Of a stretch of DNA of 64,000 nucleotides, positions 1 to 9,321 are shown piece after piece. A program made the translations under genes and the position numbers. Under the pieces are notes generated by a model. That model saw only the letters and a program-made list of their open reading frames with translations. It did not search any database and was not told the DNA's origin. Origin of the DNA: Comamonas thiooxydans (GTDB taxonomy: Bacteria > Pseudomonadota > Gammaproteobacteria > Burkholderiales > Burkholderiaceae_C). Each line of letters opens with the position of its first letter. The first letter of the stretch is position 1. The stretch spans positions 310,001 through 374,000 of the forward strand of contig NZ_BBVD01000002.1 in assembly GCF_000964545.1 (NCBI RefSeq), in the 5' to 3' direction.

Positions 1-672
1 AGGCGCTTTACCCATCTCACGGCGCAGCCGCACGGCATCGTGCTGGTCACCGGCCCCACGGGCTCGGGCAAGACCACCACGCTCTACGCCGCGCTGCAGC
101 GCATGGATGCCAGCCACAGCAACATCATGACGGTGGAAGACCCCATCGAATATGAGCTGGCCGGCGTGGGCCAGACCCAGGTCAACGCCAAAATCGAGCT
201 TACCTTTGCCAAGGCCTTGCGCGCCCTGCTGCGCCAGGACCCTGACGTGATCATGATCGGCGAAATCCGCGACTTCGAAACCGCGCAGATCGCCATCCAG
301 GCTTCGCTCACCGGCCACCTGGTACTGGCCACGCTCCACACCAACGACGCACCCAGCGCCGTCACCCGCCTGATCGACATGGGGGTCGAGCCCTTTTTGC
401 TGTCCTCATCGCTGCTGGGAGTGCTGGCACAGCGCCTGGTACGCAAGGTCGACCTGAGCGAGCCCAGTGGCTACCGTGGCCGCACCGGCATCTTCGAGCT
501 GCTGGCCGTGGACGATGCGATTCGCGCCCAGATCCATCGCGGTGCCAGCGAGGCCGAGATCCGCGAGACTGCCATGGCTGCAGGCATGCAGCTCATGCGC
601 GAGGATGGCGAACGCCTGGTTCGCGAAGGCATCACCACGCAAGCCGAGGTGATGCGCGTCACGCGCGACTGA
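1..672 (+). CDS. gspE: Type II secretion ATPase GspE, C-terminal part
   Basis: This is the C-terminal 223 residues of a GspE/PulE secretion ATPase, the cytoplasmic motor of the type II secretion system; the N-terminus lies before the window. Visible are the Walker A loop GPTGSGKTT (fragment residues 18-26), the Asp box (MTVEDPIEYE) and Walker B (DVIMIGEIRD). The His box LATLHTND follows. Oddly, after AQRLVRK the sequence goes straight to SGYRGRTGIFELL, so the tetracysteine zinc-binding loop normally found between these two motifs is absent. The partner gspF lies 7 kb downstream at 7967. The family is certain; whether the short form is functional is an inference. Confidence 0.93.
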   Translation, partial: RRFTHLTAQPHGIVLVTGPTGSGKTTTLYAALQRMDASHSNIMTVEDPIEYELAGVGQTQVNAKIELTFAKALRALLRQDPDVIMIGEIRDFETAQIAIQASLTGHLVLATLHTNDAPSAVTRLIDMGVEPFLLSSSLLGVLAQRLVRKVDLSEPSGYRGRTGIFELLAVDDAIRAQIHRGASEAEIRETAMAAGMQLMREDGERLVREGITTQAEVMRVTRD

Positions 673-683
673 GGACCCGAGAC

Positions 684-1862
684 TCACTCGCGCCAGCGCA
701 GCATGGCAGGCCCCGTGAGCAGCACGCGCACGAAATCGGCCTGCCGCCCCACACCGACCTTGAGCGCCGCCGATTTGAATTGCGAACGCGCGGTATGGAT
801 GGACAGGCCCTGTCTCTCGGCGAACTCCTGCAGGGTCCAGCCATTGATCAGCGCCTGGGCCAGTTGAGCCTCTGCCAGCGTGAGCCGATAGAGATTGCGC
901 AGCAAATCCTGCAGCGAAGGAATGCGCAGCGCCGGATCGCTGATCAGCAGCATGGCAGCACTGCGCTCGCCATAAGGGCTGCTATGTATGGGCAAGGGCG
1001 ACACCATGACCTGCAACTGCTGTCCGGCCAGCCCTGTGAAGCGGCTGGCCCGCCCGTGGTGCAACGCCTTGCCCAGCCCCGTGGCAACACAGTCCCGCAT
1101 GGCTTTCTGCAGCCAGCGCTGGTCTGCGGCATTGGTGGCCTGCAGGCTCTCGTCGGCCGCGCGATACATCAGCTGGCTTTGCTCCATCAGGCGCAAGGCC
1201 CGGCTGCTGGCATGCATCACGGCCGCACGTTCGTCCAGAAGAACCACGCCTACCGGCAGATCCTCCAGTACGGCCAGCGATGCATTCAGCAATGCCTGGG
1301 TACGGTACAGGCGTCGGTGAATTGCAAATGCGCTCTGCAGGTGCGGCATGAGCTGCTGCACAAGGCCCAGCTCTTCGGCGCTGTAGGCACCCACGGCATG
1401 CGGCCTGACAACGGTGATGTTGAACGATCGGTCATGCTGATTGTCGACCACGGCCGCGCAGGAATAGAACAGGTCCTGAGGTCGCAGCCAGTCGCCATAC
1501 CACTCGGTACCCGGCAGGTTCCGGTCGGGAAACAGTGTGGAGGAATTCACCACCGTGCCCGGTCTATGCAGACTCTGGTCCTGCAGCCAGACATTGCACT
1601 GACAGTAGTGCGTGGCAAAGCTTTCCAGTTCGGCGGCGGCAAAGCCCTGACTGGCGCCGAAAGTGCCAAAACCCCCGTCCAGATCCACCGTCCGCTGCGC
1701 AAAGTCGTTGGCCCAGATGACGCTGGCCGGTGAACGCAGGGCCGCGCCGAACAAGGCCAGAAAGCCCTGCCAGCGCGCCGGCTCCAGTGCCGACTCGTAG
1801 ATGGCCGCAATCAATGCGGGCAACCGTTCCTGCAACATCAAAGGCAGATGCGCTACCGCCAT
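684..1862 (-). CDS. LuxR-type HTH transcriptional regulator
   Basis: A 392-residue predicted DNA-binding regulator. The last 65 residues form a LuxR/GerE-type helix-turn-helix (LTLAEAQLAQAL ... GLSIHTARSQFKSAALKVGV). The long N-terminal part (about 320 residues) has no autoinducer-binding signature I recognise; it resembles the PAS/GAF-like sensory halves of large LuxR proteins of Comamonadaceae. The start is the ATG at 1862, not an upstream in-frame ATG, because GGAAGGAGG sits 6 bases before it. It converges with gspE (11-base gap) and is divergent from the lipoprotein gene at 2036. The target genes are unknown; the lipoprotein is a candidate by position. Confidence 0.8.
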   Translation of the reverse strand: MAVAHLPLMLQERLPALIAAIYESALEPARWQGFLALFGAALRSPASVIWANDFAQRTVDLDGGFGTFGASQGFAAAELESFATHYCQCNVWLQDQSLHRPGTVVNSSTLFPDRNLPGTEWYGDWLRPQDLFYSCAAVVDNQHDRSFNITVVRPHAVGAYSAEELGLVQQLMPHLQSAFAIHRRLYRTQALLNASLAVLEDLPVGVVLLDERAAVMHASSRALRLMEQSQLMYRAADESLQATNAADQRWLQKAMRDCVATGLGKALHHGRASRFTGLAGQQLQVMVSPLPIHSSPYGERSAAMLLISDPALRIPSLQDLLRNLYRLTLAEAQLAQALINGWTLQEFAERQGLSIHTARSQFKSAALKVGVGRQADFVRVLLTGPAMLRWRE

Positions 1863-2035
1863 AGAGCCTCCTTCCAAGGCTCGCCACAGCAAGCACCTCA
1901 TGGAGCTTCGCTGGGGATTCATTTCATTTACTCACACTTTGAAATAGCTGCAAACCCTTCACCCAATTTGGTGATGTTTTCGCGACAACAAGTGCTTACA
2001 AACAACGGCAGCCACTCTATCAACCAAAGGCTGCC

Positions 2036-3988
2036 ATGTCACAAGCACTCACCACAACTCCATTCATCCGCCGCTCGGTGTCCCTGGGCACCCTGGTCCT
2101 GATTGCCTCCATTGCCGGCTGCGGCGGCGGCAGCGACAGCGCTTCTCCTGCTCCGTCGCCCGCCCCGGCTCCGGCCACAAAATCGATCTCCACCACCGTG
2201 ATCGACGGCGCCTTGCAAAACGTCAGGGTCTGCATGGACAGAAACGACAACGGCAGCTGCGACGCAGGGGAGCCCAGTGCCGTCACCAATGCCGCCGGTC
2301 AGGCCAGCCTGGAAGTGCCAGAGGCCGATGTGGGCAAATTCCCGATTCTGGCCCTGGTCACCAAGGACTCTGTCGATGCCGACACCGGCGCCGTTCCCGT
2401 GGCTTTCATATTGCGAGCACCCGCCGATCAGCCTGGCATCGTCAGCCCGCTGAGCACCCTGGTCCAGGCGCACAGCCAGGCCACGGGCAGCAGCACCGCC
2501 GATGCGGCAGCAGCCATCCAGAGCCAGCTGGGCCTGGGCACTTCGGTGCTGGCGGATTTCACCCAGGACGGCAGCAACGCCGGCAAGCTGGCCGCCACCA
2601 TGGCGCGCCTGATCGTGGTGACCACCCAGACCCAGCTCACCAACACGGCAGGCGCCACAGGCGTCGACGGCGCGCCGCTGACTTCGGTACAGCTCAACGC
2701 CGCCGTCAACAGCGTGCTGCTGCAGCAGCTGCAAACCCTGGCCACGGCCGTGCTGGACAATCCCGCCCTCAGCGACACCAGCAGCTCCATGAAGGACAAG
2801 CAATCCGCCATGGAAACCTCCGCCCAGCAGGTGGCCAGCGCTTCGGGCGTCACGGCCGGCAATGTGGGCCTGATCGCAGCCATGCAGTCGCAAACCAGCA
2901 GCCCCGAGGCCGGCGGCCCCACGGCGAGCACGCAGCTGCGCTGGCTCAGCTTTACCGACACCAGCAACTACTACATCCGGGCCTTCGAAGCCACGGCCGA
3001 GCAGAACACTCCTGATGCGAACGGCAAACGCTATTTCACGGAGTTCCGCGAGCGCGTGGTCAGCGGCCAGGAGCAGCCCTGGACAAGGCCTCAGATCTAT
3101 TGGACCGGCAGCGAATGGTTTGCCTGCCCCACGGACTTCGTGCAGCAGGTCACCAGCCTCGCGAGCGGAGAGAGCGAATCCCTGTACTGCAAGAGCCTGG
3201 TCAGCAGAGCCAAGCAGAGTGTGCGAAATATCGCAGGCCTGAAGATGCGTGACATCGTCACCGAGATCCGCTCCGCCCCGTGGCAGGACTCTGCCGACGG
3301 CAGCTTTGCCAACTGGGGCCCGAGGCCCGATCAGCTTCCGGCCGAAACGACCTTCCCCAGCGGCTCCACGCTCAGCTATCGCACCGTCACCGACCTGGGC
3401 GGCAGCGACTACTACCTGAGCAACAACGCCAACCGCGCCACCATTGCCCGTGCCGACGCACCGAACAACCCTGACACCAGCACCTGGCGCAGCGCCACGC
3501 TTGCGGAATTCATCGCGTGGAATGCCGGCGACTTTGCGCCCAATGTCTCGGCCGCCGATGTGCATGGCAACAACTCGCGCGTGCTGGTCAGCCGCCGCGA
3601 CTATCTCAAGCCCGATGGCAGCGCCGCCTACAAGCGCTATATGGTGGGTTTCGAGAACGGCGGCGAGCAGCGCGCGCGCTTTTATGAATGCGAGGGCGAT
3701 ATGAGCACCTTGCCCAACAACCGGACCCTGTTCATCAACGGCGTGTCCACCTGCAAGACGATTCTGGTCAGCAATTACAGCATCGCCACCCAGGCAAATG
3801 CCAAGGTGCTGCGCTTCGCACAGGAGCCCACCCAGCTCAATGTCAGCAACTTCCAGAACTACCGCCTGTTCGTCGAGCGCGGCGGCATCACCTATGTCGG
3901 CTATCGGGACAAGCAGATGGTCAGCAATCAGCAGCGGCTCAATGGCACTGCAGCCGATGCGCTGCTTGCCGCCCTCGGCCTGAACTGA
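2036..3988 (+). CDS. Large putative lipoprotein of unknown function
   Basis: A 650-residue protein with an N-terminal lipoprotein signal: basic residues, a hydrophobic stretch and the lipobox-like IAGC at about residues 27-30, followed by GGGSDSASPAPSPAPAPA, a low-complexity linker that probably spans the envelope. Mature protein begins at that Cys. The segment after the linker (VIDGALQNVRVCMDRNDNGSCDAGEP) resembles Ig-like or calcium-type repeats of cell-surface lipoproteins. The rest is not a family I can name. AAAGG precedes the ATG. It is monocistronic, with a terminator at 4011. The lipoprotein prediction is strong; the function is unknown. Confidence 0.75.
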   Translation: MSQALTTTPFIRRSVSLGTLVLIASIAGCGGGSDSASPAPSPAPAPATKSISTTVIDGALQNVRVCMDRNDNGSCDAGEPSAVTNAAGQASLEVPEADVGKFPILALVTKDSVDADTGAVPVAFILRAPADQPGIVSPLSTLVQAHSQATGSSTADAAAAIQSQLGLGTSVLADFTQDGSNAGKLAATMARLIVVTTQTQLTNTAGATGVDGAPLTSVQLNAAVNSVLLQQLQTLATAVLDNPALSDTSSSMKDKQSAMETSAQQVASASGVTAGNVGLIAAMQSQTSSPEAGGPTASTQLRWLSFTDTSNYYIRAFEATAEQNTPDANGKRYFTEFRERVVSGQEQPWTRPQIYWTGSEWFACPTDFVQQVTSLASGESESLYCKSLVSRAKQSVRNIAGLKMRDIVTEIRSAPWQDSADGSFANWGPRPDQLPAETTFPSGSTLSYRTVTDLGGSDYYLSNNANRATIARADAPNNPDTSTWRSATLAEFIAWNAGDFAPNVSAADVHGNNSRVLVSRRDYLKPDGSAAYKRYMVGFENGGEQRARFYECEGDMSTLPNNRTLFINGVSTCKTILVSNYSIATQANAKVLRFAQEPTQLNVSNFQNYRLFVERGGITYVGYRDKQMVSNQQRLNGTAADALLAALGLN

Positions 3989-4010
3989 CTCCCCGCCCTA
4001 GCGCAGCACA

Positions 4011-4033
4011 GCCCACCTCTCGGTGGGCTTTTT
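4011..4033 (+). terminator. Intrinsic terminator after the lipoprotein gene
   Basis: A 7-bp perfect stem (GCCCACC/GGTGGGC, loop TCTC) is followed directly by five T. It starts 22 bases after the stop at 3988. Confidence 0.85.
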
Positions 4034-4085
4034 CATGCATGGCCTCAGCCAGCAGCGGTCATTGAGCTTTGCCAGAATCGTTGCC

Positions 4086-4370
4086 ATGCTTGAAAACCTT
4101 CGCACTTCCGTCCAGCCCTATGGCGGCGATCTGTTTCTGCTGCTGATCGCCCTGGCTGTCATCAGCCTCGCCGTGCTGTTCAACCTCAAGGGCCGTCTTC
4201 CCGTGGACCAGTTGCGCCGCGTGATCCGCATGGCGGCGCTGGTGGCCTTGCTGGGCTCGGTATTCGCCATGCAGGCCGGCAGCAGCTATTACGCCATGGC
4301 CGCCGTGCTGCTGGCCTGGGGTGTGCTGGTCGGCATTGTGCTTGGACGTGAGATCGGCCGCAAACGCTGA
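4086..4370 (+). CDS. Small inner-membrane protein
   Basis: A 94-residue protein with three predicted membrane segments: LFLLLIALAVISLAVLF, VALLGSVFAMQAG, and YAMAAVLLAWGVLVGIVLG, ending in the basic tail REIGRKR. I use the ATG at 4086 because the in-frame upstream ATG at 4023 overlaps the terminator hairpin. It lies 45 bases before the luciferase-like gene and may share its transcript. I do not recognise a family. Confidence 0.6.
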   Translation: MLENLRTSVQPYGGDLFLLLIALAVISLAVLFNLKGRLPVDQLRRVIRMAALVALLGSVFAMQAGSSYYAMAAVLLAWGVLVGIVLGREIGRKR

Positions 4371-4415
4371 CCCAGAAAACGCTGCAAGCTATCAAAACCA
4401 TATAGATCAATCGCC

Positions 4416-5420
<1,005 letters not shown>

Positions 5421-5545
5421 GCGGTCCTGGCAGCTCCCTCCTCTCACGCTGCATGGAAGGAGGGAGTGCAGAGAGAACGACAAACCAGCGTCCCGGCATG
5501 AGAGCATGCCAAACTCCTGCGTCGTTCACCTCTCAGATTTCGCCC

Positions 5546-6235
5546 ATGAGCCGTTCCGCCCGTCTGCTGCAATTGCTGGATACGCTGCGCCGCGCCCGTC
5601 AGCCGCAGACCGGGCCCGAGCTGGCCCAGGCGCTGGGCATCAGCCTGCGCACGCTGTATCGCGATATTGCCACCTTGCGCACCCAGGGCGCCGACATCCT
5701 GGGCGACCCCGGCATAGGCTTCGAGATGCGGCCCGGCTTTCTGCTGCCGCCGCTGATGTTCAACGCCGACGAGCTGGAGGCCCTGCTGCTGGGCGCTCGC
5801 TGGGCCAGCCTGCAGGCCGATCCGCAACTGGCACAGGCCGCCACCGCCGCCATGGACCGCATACGCACAGCACTGCCGCTGGAGCTGCGCATCGCCGTCG
5901 ATACCAGCGGCCTGCTGGTTCCCAATATGCAGACAGATCCGCCGGCCGAGCCCTGGCAGGCCGCGCTGCGCCGCGCCATCCGCGCCGAACACAAGGTCGT
6001 GCTGCATTACCGGGACCAGCATGGCGTGCCGAGCCAGCGCCGGGTCTGGCCGTTTGCCATGGCCTACTTCGAGCGCAGCCGCGTGGTCTCGGCATGGTGC
6101 GAGTTGCGCCAGGCCTTTCGTCACTTTCGCGCCGACCGCGTGGACGCGCTGGAGGATTTGGGCGAACGCTATCCGCAGCGACGCCAGGCGCTGATACAGC
6201 GCTGGCTGGACGAAACCGGCTACACGCTGGATTGA
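5546..6235 (+). CDS. YafY-type transcriptional regulator (HTH plus WYL domain)
   Basis: A 229-residue predicted DNA-binding protein. Residues about 5-60 hold a winged HTH (RLLQLLDTLRR ... ELAQALGISLRTLYRDIATL). The rest is a WYL domain, a ligand- or nucleic-acid-binding regulatory module; the VWPFAMAYFERSRVVSAWCELRQAFRHFRADRV stretch is split here into recognised pieces such as AWCELRQAFRHFR. The start is the ATG at 5546, since the MSRSARLL segment begins the HTH; the in-frame extension upstream is not conserved-looking. It sits 93 bases before a glutathione transferase gene that it may control. Confidence 0.85.
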   Translation: MSRSARLLQLLDTLRRARQPQTGPELAQALGISLRTLYRDIATLRTQGADILGDPGIGFEMRPGFLLPPLMFNADELEALLLGARWASLQADPQLAQAATAAMDRIRTALPLELRIAVDTSGLLVPNMQTDPPAEPWQAALRRAIRAEHKVVLHYRDQHGVPSQRRVWPFAMAYFERSRVVSAWCELRQAFRHFRADRVDALEDLGERYPQRRQALIQRWLDETGYTLD

Positions 6236-6328
6236 ACGGCGCTGCTGACAGAAACTGTCAGCCCTCGCTCCTACATTGGCTGCATGGCGTTTTTGCCATG
6301 TCACAACAGCCCGCCAAGGAGAGCCGCA

Positions 6329-6985
6329 ATGTCCACACCTCAGCAACCCAAGCTGCGCTTTTTCAGCAACCCCAGATCACGCGCCCGCATGGTGCGCTGG
6401 ATGCTGGAGGAATGCGGTGCCGACTATGAAACCGTTGAGCTGGAATTCGGACCCGAGATGAAGTCGCCCGAGTACCTGTCCATCAACCCCATGGGCAAGG
6501 TCCCGGCGCTGCAGCATGGCGATGCCGTGGTCACCGAGACCGGAGCCATCCTCGCCTATCTGGCCGAGCTTTTTCCCGAGAAACGACTGGCCCCGGCGAT
6601 GGGCAGCCCGGAACGGGCCAGCTACTTTCGCTGGCTGTTCTTTGTCGCCGGGCCGGTGGAGGCCGTCACAACCGCCCGCAACGAAGGCTGGCTGCAATCG
6701 CAAACTCATCAGCAAGCCATAAGCGCGGGCTTTGGCCGCTTTGACGATGTGCTGAACACATTGCTGCATGCGGTGGCCGGCAAACGCTATGTCTGCGGCG
6801 ACCACTTCACGGCCGCCGATCTGTATCTGGCCAGCTATATCGGCTGGAGCATGATGGACGGCAGCTTGCCCAGGCGGCCCGAATTCGAGGCCTATGCCAC
6901 ACCGCTGCTGCAGCGTGCAGCCTCGGTGCGCGCCGACGAGATCGACGGCGATATGCAAGCCGCCGCCATGGCGCCAGTCGTTTAA
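6329..6985 (+). CDS. Glutathione S-transferase family protein
   Basis: A 218-residue cytosolic GST. The thioredoxin-fold half shows LRFFSNPRSRARMVRWMLEE, the cis-Pro region NPMGKVPAL and the glutathione gamma-glutamyl contact TETGAILAYLAE. The helical half contains the N-capping segment FTAADLYLAS. The start is the ATG at 6329, preceded by AAGGAGAG; the upstream ATG at 6284 has no ribosome site. Predicted role is glutathione conjugation or thiol transfer; the substrate is unknown. Confidence 0.88.
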   Translation: MSTPQQPKLRFFSNPRSRARMVRWMLEECGADYETVELEFGPEMKSPEYLSINPMGKVPALQHGDAVVTETGAILAYLAELFPEKRLAPAMGSPERASYFRWLFFVAGPVEAVTTARNEGWLQSQTHQQAISAGFGRFDDVLNTLLHAVAGKRYVCGDHFTAADLYLASYIGWSMMDGSLPRRPEFEAYATPLLQRAASVRADEIDGDMQAAAMAPVV

Positions 6986-6990
6986 GGTTT

Positions 6991-7025
6991 TGGCCCGCAG
7001 CGCTTGCCAGTCAAGCGCAGGGCCA
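6991..7025. repeat. Short intergenic palindrome, ATAGCTG/GCGC family
   Basis: Nested inverted repeats TGGCCC/GGGCCA and GCGCTTG/CAAGCGC (loop CCAGT) lie between the convergent GST and SDR genes. It resembles other copies in this window at 12052 and 17970, and may also terminate transcription although there is no T-run. Confidence 0.55.
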
Positions 7026-7056
7026 TCAAAGCCTATAGCAAACCGCTGCAGACCAC

Positions 7057-7806
7057 TCAGCGCGCCAAGTAACCGCCGTCGACCGGGTAATAAGCGCCCG
7101 TCACAAACGACGCGCGGTCACTGGCCAGCCAGGCCACCAGCTCGGCAATCTCCTCGGGCTGGCCCAGCCGTCCCATGGGGTGGGCCGCCACCAGAGCCGC
7201 ATGCGTGGCCGGGTCCTGCTCCAGACCGCTGATCATGGGGGTCTGGACAAAGCCCGGCCCCACGGCATTGATTCGCACGCCCCGGGCCGAATATTCGAGC
7301 GCTGCCGCCTTGGTCAGGCCCAGCACGCCATGCTTGGCCGCCGTATAGGCCGCAGAGTTGGCAAAGCCCACGGCGCCGAGTATGGACGCCATATTGATGA
7401 TGGAGCCGCCACCGCCTTGCAGCATGGCGGCAATCTGGTATTTGCAGGCATAGAAGACACCCGAGAGATTGACGCGCAGCACCTGCTCCCAGGCATCGAG
7501 TGGATAGTCGGCGGTTGGCGCGCTGGCTCCGCCGATGCCGGCGTTGTTGCAGGCCGCGTCCAGCCTGCCGAAGTGGCGCATGGTCAGGGCCACCAGCGCT
7601 TCATGATCTGCTGGGCTGCCGGCGTCGGCGCGCAGATACAGTGCCTCGGCACCCAGCTCTCGCACCAGGGCCGCGCTCTCCTGACCCTGCTCCTCGTTAA
7701 GGTCGGCCAGCACCACCCGCGCGCCTTCCCTGGCCCATGTCAGCGCCACACAACGGCCTATGCCGGATGCAGCCCCCGTCACCAATGCAACCTTGTCCTT
7801 GAGCAT
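7057..7806 (-). CDS. SDR family NAD(P)-dependent oxidoreductase
   Basis: A 249-residue classical short-chain dehydrogenase/reductase. The Rossmann loop TGAASGIG is at residues 11-18, NNAG at about 88-91, the catalytic Ser in IINMASILG and the YTAAK catalytic Tyr/Lys at about 153-157. An Asp in VVLADLNEEQ, at the end of the second strand, suggests a preference for NAD(H). It reduces or oxidises an alcohol/ketone pair that the sequence does not identify. Length and motifs are standard for the family. Confidence 0.9.
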   Translation of the reverse strand: MLKDKVALVTGAASGIGRCVALTWAREGARVVLADLNEEQGQESAALVRELGAEALYLRADAGSPADHEALVALTMRHFGRLDAACNNAGIGGASAPTADYPLDAWEQVLRVNLSGVFYACKYQIAAMLQGGGGSIINMASILGAVGFANSAAYTAAKHGVLGLTKAAALEYSARGVRINAVGPGFVQTPMISGLEQDPATHAALVAAHPMGRLGQPEEIAELVAWLASDRASFVTGAYYPVDGGYLAR

Positions 7807-7966
7807 CGAAACCTCGCATTCTTGAATCGGCAGACCATTGTGCCGACCTCAGCCGCGGCAGTCCTGACCTGCGTCAAGCCGGGTTCGCTCTCTCAAACGC
7901 CGAAGTGCTGACATCATTAGTCGCTACTATCTGCACTAACCCCTCACCCGTCAGATCGATTCGCGC

Positions 7967-9190
7967 ATGCCCGCCTTTACCTTTGAAGCCCTGGATGCCC
8001 AGGGCCAGACCCGCAAGGGCACCCTGGAAGCCGACAACGCCCGTGCCGCGCGCAGCCAGCTGCGCAGCCAGGCCCTGGTGCCGCTGCAGGTCGAGCCCGT
8101 CGCCGCAGGCAAGGGCCAGGGCCGCACCGGCGCTTCCGGATGGTTCACGCGCCCGGTCTTCAACTCCACCAGCCTCGCGGTATGGACCCGCCAGCTCTCG
8201 GGCCTGGTCAGCTCCGGCCTGCCCATAGAACGCGCACTGGCCGCGCTGTCCGAGGAAGCCGAGGACGAACGCCAGCATCAGCTGGTCGCAGCGCTGAGGG
8301 CCGAGGTCAATGCCGGCTCCAGCTTTGCCAGGGCGCTGGAACAGCATCCACGCGAGTTTTCCGATATCTTTTGCGCCGTGATCGGCGCCGGCGAATCCAG
8401 CGGCAGCCTGGGTCCGGTGCTGGAAAACCTGGCCGACGACCTGGAGGCGCGCCAGGCCTTGCAGTCCAAGCTCATCGGCGCCTCGCTGTATCCGGCCATC
8501 GTGACGCTGGTGGCCATCGTCATCGTGATCTTTCTGGTCAGCTATGTGGTGCCGCAGGTGGCCGGCGTGTTTGCCGGCACCAAGCGTGCGCTGCCGTTTC
8601 TCACCGTGGTCATGCTCGGCATCAGCGACTTTGTGCGCCACTACGGCTGGTTCATGCTGGCCGTGCTGCTGCTGGCTGCCGTGGGCTTTCGGCTGGCGCT
8701 CAGGAACGAGGCGTTTCGCGAGCGCTTCGATGCCCAGTGGCTGCGTCTGCCGCTCATAGGCCGGCTCTCGCGCAGCTATAACGCGGCGCGCTTTGCCGGC
8801 ACTCTGGCCATGCTGGCCGGAGCGGGCGTGCCCATTCTCAAGGCCTTGCAGGCTGCGGCCGAGACGCTCAACAACCGCGCGCTGCGCGCCGATGCCATGG
8901 ATGCGCTGGTGCTGGTGCGCGAAGGCGCGCCGCTGGCCTCGGCCCTGGCTCAGAAGAAGCGCTTTCCGGGCCTGGTCGCCATGTTCGCCCGGCTGGGCGA
9001 GCAGACGGGCCAGCTGCCGCTGATGCTGCAGCGTGCCGCCACCCAGCTGTCCACCGAGGTCCAGCGCCGTGCCATGCACCTGGCCACGATCCTCGAGCCC
9101 CTGCTCATCGTCGTCATGGGACTGGTGGTCATGCTCATCGTGCTGGCCGTGCTCATGCCCATCATCCAGCTCAACCAGTTCGTCAAATAG
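7967..9190 (+). CDS. gspF: Type II secretion inner-membrane protein GspF
   Basis: A 407-residue platform protein of the type II secretion system, which couples GspE to pseudopilus assembly. The N-terminus MPAFTFEALDAQGQ and the two T2SSF domains are typical: first domain LAVWTRQLSGLVSSGLPIERAL, second RFAGTLAMLAGAGVPILKAL. Three membrane segments are visible (LYPAIVTLVAIVIVIFLVSYVV, WFMLAVLLLAAVGF and near the end LLIVVMGLVVMLIVLAVLMP). The full expected length is present. gspE ends at 672, so the usual gspE-gspF adjacency is broken by seven unrelated genes. Confidence 0.95.
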   Translation: MPAFTFEALDAQGQTRKGTLEADNARAARSQLRSQALVPLQVEPVAAGKGQGRTGASGWFTRPVFNSTSLAVWTRQLSGLVSSGLPIERALAALSEEAEDERQHQLVAALRAEVNAGSSFARALEQHPREFSDIFCAVIGAGESSGSLGPVLENLADDLEARQALQSKLIGASLYPAIVTLVAIVIVIFLVSYVVPQVAGVFAGTKRALPFLTVVMLGISDFVRHYGWFMLAVLLLAAVGFRLALRNEAFRERFDAQWLRLPLIGRLSRSYNAARFAGTLAMLAGAGVPILKALQAAAETLNNRALRADAMDALVLVREGAPLASALAQKKRFPGLVAMFARLGEQTGQLPLMLQRAATQLSTEVQRRAMHLATILEPLLIVVMGLVVMLIVLAVLMPIIQLNQFVK

Positions 9191-9232
9191 GCCGGCCGCG
9201 CCAGCAACGGTGCGGAAGCGCCCACTCCAGCT

Positions 9233-9249
9233 TGGCGCAATTCTTGCTT
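9233..9249 (+). promoter_or_regulatory. Sigma-54 (-24/-12) promoter of the ammonium transporter
   Basis: TGGCGC, a 5-base spacer (aattc) and TTGCTT place GG and GC exactly 10 bases apart, matching the RpoN consensus TGGCAC-N5-TTGCW with one mismatch in the -24 block. It lies 73 bases before the transporter ATG. I found no convincing NtrC site in the short gap upstream. Confidence 0.72.
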
Positions 9250-9321
9250 TCTTTTAGTGCATTGCGGGTTTCTTCCGCAATTTCGCACCAATAAATAGCA
9301 AATTTCAGCTGGAGCGTTTTC

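Noticed and set aside
684..1862. Quorum-sensing role for the LuxR-type regulator
   Set aside because: No autoinducer-binding domain signature and no luxI-type gene nearby.
5434..5466. CTCCCTCCT/AGGAGGGAG hairpin after the luciferase-like gene
   Set aside because: The loop is 15 bases and no T-run follows, so I do not call it a terminator.
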